A DNA stretch of 64,000 nt from Ectothiorhodospira magna (lineage in GTDB: Bacteria > Pseudomonadota > Gammaproteobacteria > Ectothiorhodospirales > Ectothiorhodospiraceae): NCBI RefSeq assembly GCF_900110965.1, contig NZ_FOFO01000019.1, forward strand, positions 1 to 64,000, in the 5' to 3' direction. This document shows, piece after piece, positions 6,839 through 15,927 of this stretch. Position numbers and translations under genes: made by a program. The notes under the pieces are model-generated. The model was not told where the DNA came from, did no database searches, and worked only from the letters and a program-made list of their open reading frames with translations. Position 1 is the first letter of the stretch, and the number at the start of each line of letters is the position of its first letter.

Positions 6839-7828
6839 TTATCTCAGGGTGCCCTGGATGCTCTCCTGGAACACCCTGAGGGTCGCCACCCCAAAACCTT
6901 CCGCCAGGCGGGTAAAGAGATCCTGGCGTCGGGTGAAGTCGACGATTTTTTCTTCACCGATCACTTCCCGGGCCACATAACCGGCACTGCCCAAGCCGTC
7001 GATCAGGCCCAGTTCAACCCCTTCCTCGCCGGTCCAGATCAGGCCGGTGAACAGGCGGGGATCATCCGCCAGCCGGTCGCCCCGGCCCGCTTTCACCGCC
7101 TCCACGAATTGCATGTGGATGCGATCGAGCATGGCCTGGACGTGGGCTTTTTCATCCGCCTGCACCGGCATGAAAGGATCCAGCAACCCCTTGTTGCCAC
7201 CCGCCGTCATCAGGCGACGCTCGATGCCCAGGCGGTCGATGGCATCCACAAAACCGAAGCTGTCCATGCGCACGCCGATGGAGCCGATGATGCTGGCCCT
7301 GTCGGCATAGATCTGGTCCGCGGAAACGGCCACATAGTAGCCCCCGGAAGCCCCCACATCGGAGATCACCGCATAGAGGGGAATGTCCGGGTGCTGTTCT
7401 CGCAGGTGCCGGATGGCATCATTGATGTAGCCGGCCTGCACCGGGCTGCCCCCTGGGCTGTTGATACGCAGGATCACCGCCACGGTATTGCGGTTCTCGA
7501 AGGCGGCCCGCAGCCCCCTCACCACCAGATCAGCACTGGCGGCGCCCCCCTCGGCAATGATGCCCTGGACATCCACCAGGGCAGTGTGGGGCACCTTGCG
7601 ATCCGCGTCCCGGCCCGGCATGGAGTCCATCACCGCAAACAGGATGAAAAAGAGATAGGCAAAGCCCAGCAGCTTGAAGAAGATGCCCCAGCGGCGGGCA
7701 GCGCGACGCTCCTTGACGCCTGCCAGGGCAATTTCCTGCAGGGCCTCCCGTTCCCAGTTTTCGGGAGCGGGGGGATTTTCGGGCGCAGAACGGCGCTGGC
7801 CGTCATCAGGTTCCATGGAAGCATTCAT
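6839..7828 (-). CDS. sppA: Signal-peptide-peptidase-like S49 serine protease
   Basis: A 329-residue, single-unit S49 protease of the inner membrane with one transmembrane segment (about 47-68) after a charged N-terminal tail and the catalytic domain outside. The expected Ser-Lys dyad is visible: Ser161 in DVGASGGYY and Lys213 in GGNKGLLDPF, 52 residues apart as in Bacillus SppA. ASIIGSIGV is also conserved. The length matches the short SppA type, not the 600-residue E. coli protein. It ends the rluC-HAD-sppA group, a common gammaproteobacterial arrangement. The likely job is degradation of leftover signal peptides or small membrane proteins. Confidence 0.9.
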   Translation of the reverse strand: MNASMEPDDGQRRSAPENPPAPENWEREALQEIALAGVKERRAARRWGIFFKLLGFAYLFFILFAVMDSMPGRDADRKVPHTALVDVQGIIAEGGAASADLVVRGLRAAFENRNTVAVILRINSPGGSPVQAGYINDAIRHLREQHPDIPLYAVISDVGASGGYYVAVSADQIYADRASIIGSIGVRMDSFGFVDAIDRLGIERRLMTAGGNKGLLDPFMPVQADEKAHVQAMLDRIHMQFVEAVKAGRGDRLADDPRLFTGLIWTGEEGVELGLIDGLGSAGYVAREVIGEEKIVDFTRRQDLFTRLAEGFGVATLRVFQESIQGTLR

Positions 7829-7874
7829 CAGTTAAAGTATCCTTGATTGCAGATGATGTTTTTGACCACAGGCC

Positions 7875-8558
7875 CTATGAGGACTGCCCCTGACACCGGC
7901 ACTTTAGCCATTTTGGCAATTGGGCCACCCCGTCCACCAACCCCTTGGGTCCAAGGGACAGCAGTTCCTGGGCAGAATGGACACCGGAGGTCACACCCAG
8001 GGCGTCGGTGCCAGCATTGCGGGCCATCAGCAGGTCGTGGGTGCTGTCGCCAATCATCAAGGTCCGCGCCGGCATCACGCCCAGCTCGTCCATGATATCC
8101 AGCAACATCTGGGGATGGGGCTTGGATAGGGTCTCGTCCGCGCAACGGGTCGTTAAAAAATGGATATCCAGCCCCGTTTCCTCCAGCACCCGATCCAGCC
8201 CCATCCGGGATTTGCCGGTGGCTACGGCACACCAGTACCCCTGTTTGCGCAGATCATCCAACAGTTCCGGCACGCCTGCAAACAGGGGCATGGGGACGTC
8301 GTCATTGAACAGGAACCGTTCCCGATAGGCTTGAGTGAAGGCATGGAGCAGATCGTCGTCCGCATCCGGATAAAGCTGCAGGATGGCCTCTTGCATGCCC
8401 AGTCCGATCACATGACGCAGACGCTGTTCCGGCAATGGGGCAATGCCCAGGGTTTCGATAGTGGATTGCATGCAGGCCACGATGCGCGCCACCGAATCCA
8501 TCAGGGTGCCATCCCAGTCAAAAACCAGCAGTTGATAGGGATTTTCTTCAGATGTCAT
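7875..8558 (-). CDS. HAD-superfamily hydrolase, phosphoglycolate-phosphatase-like
   Basis: HAD-IA phosphatase of 227 residues. The nucleophile motif is FDWDGTLMDS, motif II VATGKSRMG, the motif III lysine lies in LSKPHPQML, and motif IV is MIGDSTHDLLMARNAG. The cap between motifs I and II is of the alpha-helical Gph/YjjG type. The substrate cannot be read from sequence. It lies between rluC and sppA, 12 bp after rluC, and is probably cotranscribed with both. The ATG at 8558 has GAGG upstream and is preferred over a TTG two codons earlier. Confidence 0.88.
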   Translation of the reverse strand: MTSEENPYQLLVFDWDGTLMDSVARIVACMQSTIETLGIAPLPEQRLRHVIGLGMQEAILQLYPDADDDLLHAFTQAYRERFLFNDDVPMPLFAGVPELLDDLRKQGYWCAVATGKSRMGLDRVLEETGLDIHFLTTRCADETLSKPHPQMLLDIMDELGVMPARTLMIGDSTHDLLMARNAGTDALGVTSGVHSAQELLSLGPKGLVDGVAQLPKWLKCRCQGQSS

Positions 8559-8570
8559 GGGCAAAAAACC

Positions 8571-9539
8571 TCAATCCAACGGTGCAAGCCGCTCCAGCAC
8601 CTGGGCCAACGCCGGTTCCAGCGGCGCTTCAAGGGTATAAGTGCGACCACTGCACGGCAGGGTAAACGTCAAGGCTCGGGCATGCAGGAACTGACGCTTG
8701 AGCCCTAACTGTTTCAAACGGCGATTACACTCAAAATCACCATAATGCCGATCACCGGCCACCGGGTGTCCGGTATGGGCTGCATGTACCCGAATCTGAT
8801 GGGTACGCCCGGTGCCGATACGGACATCCATCAGGGTGGCCTGATCAAAACGTTGCAACGGAATAAACAGGCTGTCCGCATCACGGCCCTCTTCCTCGTC
8901 CACCTGTACCCGCCGGATGCCGTCACGGCGCATATGACGGGCCAGGCCCGCGTTCACCCGGCGTTCCTCCCCTTGCCATTGCCCCACCAGCAGCGCCAGA
9001 TAGATTTTGTCGATCCCGCCGTCTCGCAGCAGTTCATGAAAGGCCAGTAACGCCCGGCGGTTGCGGGCCAGGACCAGGCAACCACTGGTTTCCCGGTCGA
9101 GACGATGGGCCAGTTCCAGGAAAGGCTCGCCCCGGCCCATCTTGCGCAAGGCCTCAATGACCCCCACGGCCACCCCACTGCCCCCGTGCACCGGCAATCC
9201 AGCGGGTTTATTGAGCACCAGCAGGTCATCGTCCGCCAGCAATACCGATTGCTCCAGCCGATCAGCCAACCCCGGCGCCAAGGGGCGGTCGTCCCGGCGC
9301 GGCTCATCGCGGCTAACCGGCGGAATCCGCACCTGATCGCCGGTCACAACCCGGTAATCGGGTTTGGCTCGGCCCTTGTTGACCCGCACCTCACCTTTGC
9401 GCAATAGCCGGTAGATCCGGGTACGGGGCACCCCCTTGAGGTGGCGCATCAGGAAGTTATCCAGGCGCTGGCCGGCATCGACCGCACTGACCTGGACGTA
9501 GACAACCGTCAAAGGGCTGGACTGGGGGGCTTTGGACAT
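8571..9539 (-). CDS. rluC: 23S rRNA pseudouridine synthase RluC
   Basis: RluC makes pseudouridines 955, 2504 and 2580 of 23S rRNA (E. coli numbering). The 322-residue protein has an N-terminal S4 RNA-binding domain (about 20-85, RLDNFLMRHLKGVPRTRIYRLL) and an RsuA/RluA catalytic domain. The catalytic Asp148 lies in AHRLDRETSGC, followed by GRTHQIRVH. Divergent placement from rne is the classic gammaproteobacterial arrangement. The ATG at 9539 aligns with family starts; a GTG seven codons upstream is less likely. Confidence 0.95.
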   Translation of the reverse strand: MSKAPQSSPLTVVYVQVSAVDAGQRLDNFLMRHLKGVPRTRIYRLLRKGEVRVNKGRAKPDYRVVTGDQVRIPPVSRDEPRRDDRPLAPGLADRLEQSVLLADDDLLVLNKPAGLPVHGGSGVAVGVIEALRKMGRGEPFLELAHRLDRETSGCLVLARNRRALLAFHELLRDGGIDKIYLALLVGQWQGEERRVNAGLARHMRRDGIRRVQVDEEEGRDADSLFIPLQRFDQATLMDVRIGTGRTHQIRVHAAHTGHPVAGDRHYGDFECNRRLKQLGLKRQFLHARALTFTLPCSGRTYTLEAPLEPALAQVLERLAPLD

Positions 9540-9568
9540 CGCTGAATAATAACAGGTCACTCAAAGGT

Positions 9569-9598
9569 TTGATGGATTTTTGCCGGATTTGCTATGAT
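9569..9598 (+). promoter_or_regulatory. Promoter of rne
   Basis: TTGATG (9569-9574) and TATGAT (9593-9598) are 18 bp apart, with TG one base before the -10 box (extended -10). It would give a leader of roughly 360 nt before rne. Confidence 0.6.
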
Positions 9599-9967
9599 GC
9601 CCTGTCGCGCTGGGTTGACTCGGCAGATATCGGAGCGGTTCCCGCAACCTGGTGGTTGCCGCAAAGCCCCCCGCATCGCCCACCTCCCGCGACCGACAGA
9701 ACACCAAACGGAGAACGCTCGCCCTTGGGCCGGATCGTTCCCCGTCATGGATATTCACGCTCCAGAACACGGTTTCCTTGATCATTCTGAGCGGACTTTT
9801 AAACCATTCTGCCCCCACGCCCCCGTGTGCGTCACAGGCGGGCGCCGTGCTCCCGTGGCTGCTCACATGGGCCCTGGTGACCGGCGGCGTACGCCCCTTC
9901 CATGGGACATCCCCCATACCGGTTGCCCACCGGGTCGTGGTCGGGCCTTGCATCCGAGATACCCTTC
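9599..9967 (+). other. Long 5' leader of rne
   Basis: No gene is visible between the rluC/rne promoter region and the rne ATG. In E. coli the 361-nt rne leader folds into hairpins that RNase E itself cleaves, giving autoregulation. The length here is very similar. A perfect 6-bp hairpin (GCAACC 9644-9649, GGTTGC 9654-9659) sits near the 5' end. Short frames on both strands in this stretch look like chance openings. Confidence 0.5.
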
Positions 9968-12919
9968 ATGAAGCGAATCCTTGTCAATGCCACGCAGCCC
10001 GAAGAGCTGCGAGTGGCTATGGTGGATGGCCAGAAGCTCTACGATCTGGACATCGAACTGCCTTCCCGGGAACAAAAAAAAGCCAACGTCTACAAGGGGG
10101 TGGTTACCCGCGTCGAACCCAGCCTGGAAGCCGCCTTTGTCAATTACGGCTCCGAACGGCACGGATTTTTGCCCTTCAAGGAAATTTCCCGCACCTATCT
10201 GGGCCAAAATGGTGAAGGCGCCGAAAATACGCCAAAGACCACCCTCAAGGAAGGCATGGAAGTCATCATCCAGGTGGAAAAGGAAGAACGGGGCAACAAG
10301 GGCGCTGCCCTGACCACATTCATCAGTCTTGCCGGGCGTTATTTGGTGCTGATGCCCAACAATCCCAGGGCTGGCGGGGTCTCCCGCCGCATCGAAGGGG
10401 AGGAGCGCAGCGAAATCCGCGAGGCCCTGGCCCAACTGGATGTGCCCCAGGGCATGGGGCTGATTGCCCGCACTGCCGGGGTGGGGCGCAGTGTGGAAGA
10501 ACTGCAATGGGATCTGGAATACCTCAAAACCCTCTGGAATGCCATTGCCGAAGCCGCCGAAAGCCGCAAGGCGCCGTTTTTGATCTATCAGGAAAGCAAC
10601 GTGATCATCCGCACCTTGCGGGATCACATGCGCAATGAAATTGCCGAGGTGATCGTCGACGATCCAGGGGTGTTTTCCCAGGCCAGGGACTTTGTCCAGC
10701 AGGTGATGCCCAACAACCTGCGCAAGCTCAAGCTCTACGAAGATCATGTGCCCCTGTTCAACCGCTACCAGATTGAAACCCAGATTGAGGCCGCGTTCCA
10801 GCGGGAAGTGACCCTGCCCTCTGGCGGTGCCATTGTCATCGACCATACCGAAGCCCTGATCTCCATTGATGTCAATTCCGCCCGCGCCACCAAGGGCAGC
10901 GATATTGAGGAAACCGCCCGCAATACCAACCTGGAAGCTGCCGAGGAAATCGCCCGGCAACTGCGGCTGCGGGATCTGGGGGGGCTGATTGTCATCGACT
11001 TTATCGACATGGCACCCAATAAAAACCAGCGAGAAGTGGAAAACCGTCTGCGGGCGGCCCTGGAAGTGGATCGGGCCAGGGTCCAGGTGGGTCGTATCTC
11101 CCGCTTTGGCCTGCTGGAAATGTCCCGTCAGCGTCTGCGTCCTTCCCTGGGGGAGTCCAGTCAGATCGTCTGTCCCCGTTGTAACGGTCACGGTCATATC
11201 CGTAGTGTGGAATCCCTTTCCCTGTCGGTACTGCGGCTGCTGGAAGAGGAGGCCATGAAGGAAAAAACCGGTCGGGTGCTGGCCCATTTGCCGGTGGATG
11301 CCGCCACTTTTTTGCTCAATGAAAAGCGGGATGTGATCGCCACCATCGAAAACCGCTACAACGTGGACATCACCCTGGTGCCCAGTCCCAACATACTCAC
11401 CCCCCATTTCACCGTGCGCCGCATGCGTGGGGAAGAGGTTTTAGAGGAACTGGCCGGCAAAAGCAGCTACCAGATGCTGGCTGAAGAAGAGCCGGAACTC
11501 ACCACCCAGACTCCCCGCAAGGGCCATCTGGAAAAAGCCCTGGTGCAAACCATCACCCCTGCTGCCCCCGCGCCGCTGGAACTGGAACCTCAACAGCACA
11601 CGCCCCGGCGCAGTGTTTCGCCAGTTTCCCTGCCGGGTCTGTTCAGCCGCATCTGGAACAGCCTGTTCTCCAACAGCGAACGACCGGACAACACGCCTCC
11701 GCCGCCCCGACGACTCAAATCCTCCGTGCGTAGCCTCTCCTCCAAGGCCGAAGGTGAACCACAATCCGGTCGAACCACCTCGCCAACCCCCTCACGCCGT
11801 GAACGCCCTTCCCAGGATGATCATGAAAACAACCGGGGGTCACGGTCCCGGCGCAACACGGTCCGGGGTCGACGCACTCCAAAAGAAACCGGCTCCGAGG
11901 ACAAATCCCGTCCGCTGAATGGCCCGCGTCAGGGCAATGAAGTCAAGGGCAAGGATCCGCGGGAGGATAACCCCACCGCAGAATCCAGGGCGACGGAAAC
12001 CGGTACCGAATCCCCCCGGCAGACCGAGACTACCGACAACCCGCCAACGACCACCCCCCAGGACACCACAGGCCGGGATCATCAGGGAGGCAATCGAGGT
12101 CGGGGCCGGCGAGGAGGTCGGCGGCGCAAGCGTACAGGCAATGAAAGCCGAAATGGTGAAGCAGCCTCTCCATCCTCACGGCAAACCCAGGACAAGGAAG
12201 GCACTGCAACATCCCAGGACACGCCAAAACCAACACCGGATGCAGCCTCTCCAGCTCCGGCAACCGCTGCCCAGGTGACCGCCTCTGGCAATGAAGAAAC
12301 CCGCAAGCTCCCGCCACCGGCGTCGGCAAAACCGCTGGCACCTGTGGGCGACCATGGGCCGGCATCCAGACCCGATCACCCCCCCGTCTCCGCCGGGGCT
12401 GGCGATGAGGGTAAATCCGTGGCACAAGCATCCAGGGATACCGTCAACAAGAACAGCGACAACAAGGACGCCACCAGCCCGCCGCCTCCGGCAGCCCGTC
12501 CTGATCCGGGCGCAAAGGACACCCCGCCTTTGGCAGAGGACAGGGCCCGTCCCTCGGGATCGGTGAAAACCCAGCGACCAGCCTCCCGGCGCAGCAGTAA
12601 GGCGGGGGCCACCGCCAAGGCTTCCCCTCAGACTGAAAGGGAGCATGACGGAGAAGCGCCCTCCAAAACCACCGCCGCCAAGGTCACATCCCATAAGGTG
12701 TCGTCCGAACAGCCATCGGCACCGGCAGCACCAGCAGCACCGGCAGCACCGGCAGCACCGGCAGCACCAGCGGCACCAGCGGCACCAGCGGCACCAGCGG
12801 CACCAGCGGCACCAGCGGCACCAGCGGCACCAGCGGCACCGGCAGCGCCCGCCCCTGCTCGGGAACCGTCAAAGCCGACAGCAGCAGAGGGCAGCCCCTC
12901 CAAGGATGCCGGGGATTAA
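9968..12919 (+). CDS. rne: Ribonuclease E
   Basis: Main endoribonuclease for mRNA turnover and rRNA/tRNA maturation and scaffold of the degradosome. The 983-residue protein starts [17 protein letters not shown]. The S1 domain is at about 35-120, the DNase-I-like catalytic region carries SIDVNSAR and VIDFIDMA with the two metal-binding aspartates, and the zinc-link CPRCNGHG is at about 400. The C-terminal half (from about 530) is disordered, rich in Pro, Arg, Ser and Thr, with an arginine-rich patch ([12 protein letters not shown]) likely to bind RNA. It ends in a long Ala-Ala-Pro repeat. The terminator shared with the phosphatase gene follows. Confidence 0.97.
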   Translation: MKRILVNATQPEELRVAMVDGQKLYDLDIELPSREQKKANVYKGVVTRVEPSLEAAFVNYGSERHGFLPFKEISRTYLGQNGEGAENTPKTTLKEGMEVIIQVEKEERGNKGAALTTFISLAGRYLVLMPNNPRAGGVSRRIEGEERSEIREALAQLDVPQGMGLIARTAGVGRSVEELQWDLEYLKTLWNAIAEAAESRKAPFLIYQESNVIIRTLRDHMRNEIAEVIVDDPGVFSQARDFVQQVMPNNLRKLKLYEDHVPLFNRYQIETQIEAAFQREVTLPSGGAIVIDHTEALISIDVNSARATKGSDIEETARNTNLEAAEEIARQLRLRDLGGLIVIDFIDMAPNKNQREVENRLRAALEVDRARVQVGRISRFGLLEMSRQRLRPSLGESSQIVCPRCNGHGHIRSVESLSLSVLRLLEEEAMKEKTGRVLAHLPVDAATFLLNEKRDVIATIENRYNVDITLVPSPNILTPHFTVRRMRGEEVLEELAGKSSYQMLAEEEPELTTQTPRKGHLEKALVQTITPAAPAPLELEPQQHTPRRSVSPVSLPGLFSRIWNSLFSNSERPDNTPPPPRRLKSSVRSLSSKAEGEPQSGRTTSPTPSRRERPSQDDHENNRGSRSRRNTVRGRRTPKETGSEDKSRPLNGPRQGNEVKGKDPREDNPTAESRATETGTESPRQTETTDNPPTTTPQDTTGRDHQGGNRGRGRRGGRRRKRTGNESRNGEAASPSSRQTQDKEGTATSQDTPKPTPDAASPAPATAAQVTASGNEETRKLPPPASAKPLAPVGDHGPASRPDHPPVSAGAGDEGKSVAQASRDTVNKNSDNKDATSPPPPAARPDPGAKDTPPLAEDRARPSGSVKTQRPASRRSSKAGATAKASPQTEREHDGEAPSKTTAAKVTSHKVSSEQPSAPAAPAAPAAPAAPAAPAAPAAPAAPAAPAAPAAPAAPAAPAAPAPAREPSKPTAAEGSPSKDAGD
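12718..12850 (+). repeat. 9-bp tandem repeat encoding Ala-Ala-Pro in RNase E
   Basis: About fourteen near-perfect copies of a 9-bp unit (variants of GCACCGGCA and GCACCAGCG) encode a Pro-Ala-Ala tract near the RNase E C-terminus. The longest run of identical units is in the second half. The array is in frame in multiples of three codons, so copy-number slippage would change protein length without a frameshift. Confidence 0.85.
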
Positions 12920-12928
12920 GCAAAACCC

Positions 12929-12964
12929 CCAGGCCGGATCAGAAGGAGGCTTGATCCGGCCTGG
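12929..12964. terminator. Shared hairpin terminator between rne and the tyrosine phosphatase gene
   Basis: A perfect 13-bp inverted repeat (12929-12941 and 12952-12964) with a 10-nt loop lies between two convergent genes. There is no long U-tract on either side, so termination may be partly structural. Confidence 0.7.
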
Positions 12965-13450
12965 CTAATCTGTCAGGCCATGGGCCTGACGGATATGGGC
13001 CAATAATCCCGCCGAAGCATCCTCGATCATGTCCATCACCCGCTCAAAGCCCGCCTCCCCACCATAATAGGGGTCGGGCACCTCCTTCTCCTGATGCTGT
13101 TGGGCAAAGGTCATCAACAAGGACAGATGCAATCTCTGTCCAGCCTCCCCCAAACGGCGCATGTGGGCCAGGTTGTCCTCATCCATGACCAGCACATAAT
13201 CGAAATGCTGCAAATCAGCAGGGGTGGCATGCCGTGCTCGCTGGCTCGATAAATCAAGCCCTCGGGCCTTTGCAGTGCGGCGAGCCCGGCTGTCGGGTAA
13301 CTCCCCCACGTGATAAGCATGGGTTCCGGCAGAATCCACTTCAATCCGATCTGCCAAACCGGATTGCAACACCAGATGTTCAAACACCCCATGGGCTATT
13401 GGAGAACGGCAAATATTACCCATGCAGACAAATAACACTCTGATTTTCAT
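12965..13450 (-). CDS. Low-molecular-weight protein-tyrosine phosphatase
   Basis: A 161-residue cytoplasmic phosphatase. The P-loop CMGNICRS (Cys9, Arg15) near the N-terminus is the CX5R active site, and DPYYGG near residue 128 supplies the general acid Asp, both diagnostic of the family. Relatives include eukaryotic-type LMW-PTPs and exopolysaccharide-linked Wzb. No tyrosine kinase or polysaccharide genes are nearby, so the substrate is open. Translation starts at ATG 13450, eight bases after AGGA. Confidence 0.92.
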   Translation of the reverse strand: MKIRVLFVCMGNICRSPIAHGVFEHLVLQSGLADRIEVDSAGTHAYHVGELPDSRARRTAKARGLDLSSQRARHATPADLQHFDYVLVMDEDNLAHMRRLGEAGQRLHLSLLMTFAQQHQEKEVPDPYYGGEAGFERVMDMIEDASAGLLAHIRQAHGLTD

Positions 13451-13553
13451 GTTTTTTCCTGAAAGTTTTTTTGCTTGCTGTTAAGGATGCAGGATTGAAG
13501 GCATCAGAGGCGCGTTGCCAGATGCCAGGGGCACAGGCTATGGTAACGTGGTC

Positions 13554-15236
13554 ATGGACATCACCTCTCCCCCCCCAGTCCGCCTGCACCTCTCTCCATT
13601 GCAGACCACTGCTGTCGGCCATGTCCGTCAGGCACTACAGGCCGGAGAAATCATTCTGGCCCAAGTGGTCACAGGCCACCCGCGGCCAGGAGAAACGGTG
13701 CAACTGAGACTGGCAGGAGAGACCCTGGAGTTCAGGCTGCCCATCCCGGTGCAGACGGGCGATCAACTCAAGTTGCTGGTGAATGCCGTCACCCCCCGAC
13801 TGGAATTGACACTTCTGCGGGAAATGCCAGCCCCCCCCCCGTCCCCGATGCCACCCACGACCACGGTCATACCCCATCTGGTCCGGCAATGGGCACCTCT
13901 GCAAGCCGCTCAGGGTCCCCTGCTGGCCAGCATCCATCATCTGGTTCAACCTGACAACGCCAGGGCCGCTCCCCTACCCGAAGGCGTCAACCAGGCCCTG
14001 CAACGGCTCTGGCAGGTTTTGCCCACTGCCGAGCAGGTGACCACACCCCAAGGCTTGCGCCAGGCAATACTCAACTCCGGCCTGTTTTATGAGGCCCGGC
14101 TGGTGCAGGCTACAGGTATGAGCACACCAAGGATGGACGTGGCTCAGGATCTCAAGGCCAGACTGCTGTCCCTGGCAGAACAGCTGCGCGCCCTGCCGGT
14201 CATCCGGCCACGCCATGCTGCCGGTGAGTCGGTTCGAGGCCCGTTCAATGAACTGCTCCGTCCACCCCAGCAGCCTCCCCAGGGTGAATCTCCGCGCCCT
14301 TCCAGCGATGCCCAGACCCGCAGCAACCCGAACCGGTCACCCGGCCCTATCCTCACCAGTGAGCAAGCTCGGGATCTGGCCAGGATGCTGGCCCGCAATC
14401 TCACCAGTGAACAGGCCCGGGATCTGGCCAGAACCCTGGCCCGCAATCTGACCAGCGAGCAGGTGCGTCATCTGATCAACGCACAGCTGCGCACCCTCAA
14501 CTCGCCCCATCATCCTCAGCTTCGTACCCTGAACAACCAGCAGGCCCGTGAGTTGACGGGGGCACTGTCCCGCACCCTGCCCCGCGACCCGCCTCGTACC
14601 CTGCCATTGCCAGAACGGGGGGCAACCCCGGAACGAACCCTGGCCTCCAGGGGCCGGTTACCCGCCGGGGATATTCCTCCCCCCTTGAAACACAGCAACC
14701 CGGTGCCCCAGGCCAGAGCCCCGGTGGCCCCCGTGGCCATGCTCATGCGGGAACCCCTGCTGGACCTGCTGCGGCAACAGGTGGAACAGTCCATGGCACG
14801 GCTGGTGATTCATCAACTCTCTGCCAGAGACAGCACAGACGACAGCCCGCTACCGCGCTGGTTGCTGGAACTTGCCCTGCGGGGCGAGCAGGGGGTGGAT
14901 GTGGTACACATGCGCCTGGACCGGGATGCCCGGCGCAACAAGGACCAGGAAGATGCGGATGACTATGCCTGGAAAGCTGATCTGGCCATGGATCTGCCGG
15001 AACTTGGCCCCCTGCGCATCCGGGTCATGGTGCGGGAAAATAGCGTCAGCATACAGTTCTGGGCGGTTTCAGCCACAACCCAACAGCACATCGACCAAGC
15101 CCTGCCCCAGCTCAAGACCCATCTGGAATCCAGAAATCTGGAAGTCCAGGGACTGACCTGCCGACAGGGCACCCCACCGAACACCCAACCGGGTCGTCAG
15201 GATGGAGATGATGCCCTGATCGACAGTCACGCCTGA
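13554..15236 (+). CDS. FliK-like hook-length control domain protein, paired with FlhB-like protein
   Basis: This 560-residue protein is mostly Pro/Arg-rich and low-complexity up to about residue 400. Its C-terminal domain (about 420-530) resembles the Flg_hook (FliK C-terminal) fold, with LDLLRQQVEQ and LPELGPLRIRVMVRENSVSIQF. It overlaps a stand-alone FlhB C-terminal-domain gene by one base. FliK C-domains bind FlhB C-domains, so the pair probably interacts. It is distinct from the main fliK at 35888. Three 16-residue repeats lie mid-protein. The start MDITSPP at 13554 is a best guess, as the ribosome-binding site is weak. Confidence 0.75.
   Translation: MDITSPPPVRLHLSPLQTTAVGHVRQALQAGEIILAQVVTGHPRPGETVQLRLAGETLEFRLPIPVQTGDQLKLLVNAVTPRLELTLLREMPAPPPSPMPPTTTVIPHLVRQWAPLQAAQGPLLASIHHLVQPDNARAAPLPEGVNQALQRLWQVLPTAEQVTTPQGLRQAILNSGLFYEARLVQATGMSTPRMDVAQDLKARLLSLAEQLRALPVIRPRHAAGESVRGPFNELLRPPQQPPQGESPRPSSDAQTRSNPNRSPGPILTSEQARDLARMLARNLTSEQARDLARTLARNLTSEQVRHLINAQLRTLNSPHHPQLRTLNNQQARELTGALSRTLPRDPPRTLPLPERGATPERTLASRGRLPAGDIPPPLKHSNPVPQARAPVAPVAMLMREPLLDLLRQQVEQSMARLVIHQLSARDSTDDSPLPRWLLELALRGEQGVDVVHMRLDRDARRNKDQEDADDYAWKADLAMDLPELGPLRIRVMVRENSVSIQFWAVSATTQQHIDQALPQLKTHLESRNLEVQGLTCRQGTPPNTQPGRQDGDDALIDSHA
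14352..14495 (+). repeat. Three tandem 48-bp repeats in the FliK-like gene
   Basis: Units at 14352-14399, 14400-14447 and 14448-14495 encode LTSEQARDLAR-type 16-residue segments. The first two are almost identical and the third has diverged. The predicted helices are amphipathic and lie in the disordered linker before the C-terminal domain. Confidence 0.8.
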
Positions 15237-15550
15237 TGAAAAAAAACACCACACAGCCTCCAGGTCAACGACAGGCCATTGCCCTGCATTACGGAGGACA
15301 GGGAGGAGCACCCCGACTGACCGCCAAGGGGGAAGGGGAACTGGCGACCCAGATCCTGGACATTGCCGAGCACCACAATGTGCCCATACACCAGGATCCC
15401 ACGTTGAGCATGACCCTGTCTAAAGTGCCTCTGGGCGCGGAAATTCCTGAAAATCTCTATGTGGCAGTGGCGGAGGTGCTGGCGTTTGTGTACAAGCTCA
15501 GCGGCAGGACCCCCGCCGATGCCGGCAAACCCCGTCAGGACAGGGACTGA
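15236..15550 (+). CDS. Stand-alone FlhB C-terminal-domain protein (FlhB2/FhlB type)
   Basis: This 104-residue protein matches only the cytoplasmic C-terminal domain of FlhB: AIALHYGGQGGAPRLTAKGEG, then EHHNVPIHQDPTL and IPENLYVAVAEVLAFVYKL. The autocleavage motif NPTH of FlhB is absent, so it cannot switch substrate specificity by self-cleavage as FlhB does. The ATG overlaps the stop of the FliK-like gene (TGATG), indicating translational coupling. Such proteins are known beside flagellar genes and can partly replace the FlhB C-domain in some bacteria. Its 3' end overlaps the convergent DUF2802 gene by 16 bp. Confidence 0.85.
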   Translation: MKKNTTQPPGQRQAIALHYGGQGGAPRLTAKGEGELATQILDIAEHHNVPIHQDPTLSMTLSKVPLGAEIPENLYVAVAEVLAFVYKLSGRTPADAGKPRQDRD

Positions 15551-15927
15551 TCCCGATGCATGGCCAGCAGTAACTCCGCCTCTCCAGCAGACAAGCCACA
15601 GCCGGCCACCAGATCATCCCGGGTGGCACCCTGTCTGACCATCCGCAAAGCCTGCCGGTAGGGGCCTTCATCGGCATCCCGCATCAGTACCTGTTCCTGT
15701 TGCTCGGAGAGCCGCTGCAATTGCTGATCTACCCGTTTGCGATAGGCTTCAAACTGGTGCTCCTCGCTATGCAGAGCGCTCAGAGCGCCCTTGAGGGCCA
15801 GCATGGAAGTTTCCTGCAGGCTCAGTCTTCTGCGCAGGTCGTCCAGTTGACGTTTAAACCAAAAACAGACCACTCCGCAGGCCAACGCGGTCAACAGGGA
15901 CAAAGCCAGGGCAATGTAAGCAATCAT
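15535..15927 (-). CDS. DUF2802 domain protein, single membrane anchor
   Basis: A 130-residue protein with one N-terminal transmembrane segment (about 3-22), a coiled-coil stretch (about 25-85) and a C-terminal helix-turn-helix-like DUF2802 region (ALRMVRQGATRDDLVAGCGLSAGEAELLLAMH). DUF2802 genes commonly close flagellar/chemotaxis operons in gammaproteobacteria, as here after cheW. The function is unknown. It overlaps the small upstream gene by 4 bp (ATGA type) and the opposing FlhB-like gene by 16 bp. Confidence 0.8.
   Translation of the reverse strand: MIAYIALALSLLTALACGVVCFWFKRQLDDLRRRLSLQETSMLALKGALSALHSEEHQFEAYRKRVDQQLQRLSEQQEQVLMRDADEGPYRQALRMVRQGATRDDLVAGCGLSAGEAELLLAMHRDQSLS

Noticed and set aside
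12628-12903. Gly-Ala-Ala repeat protein on the minus strand
   Set aside because: It is the mirror of the RNase E Pro-Ala-Ala coding array and not a gene.
13490-13520. GG-N10-GC match upstream of the FliK-like gene as a sigma-54 promoter
   Set aside because: Only the dinucleotides fit; neither TGGCAC nor TTGC is present.
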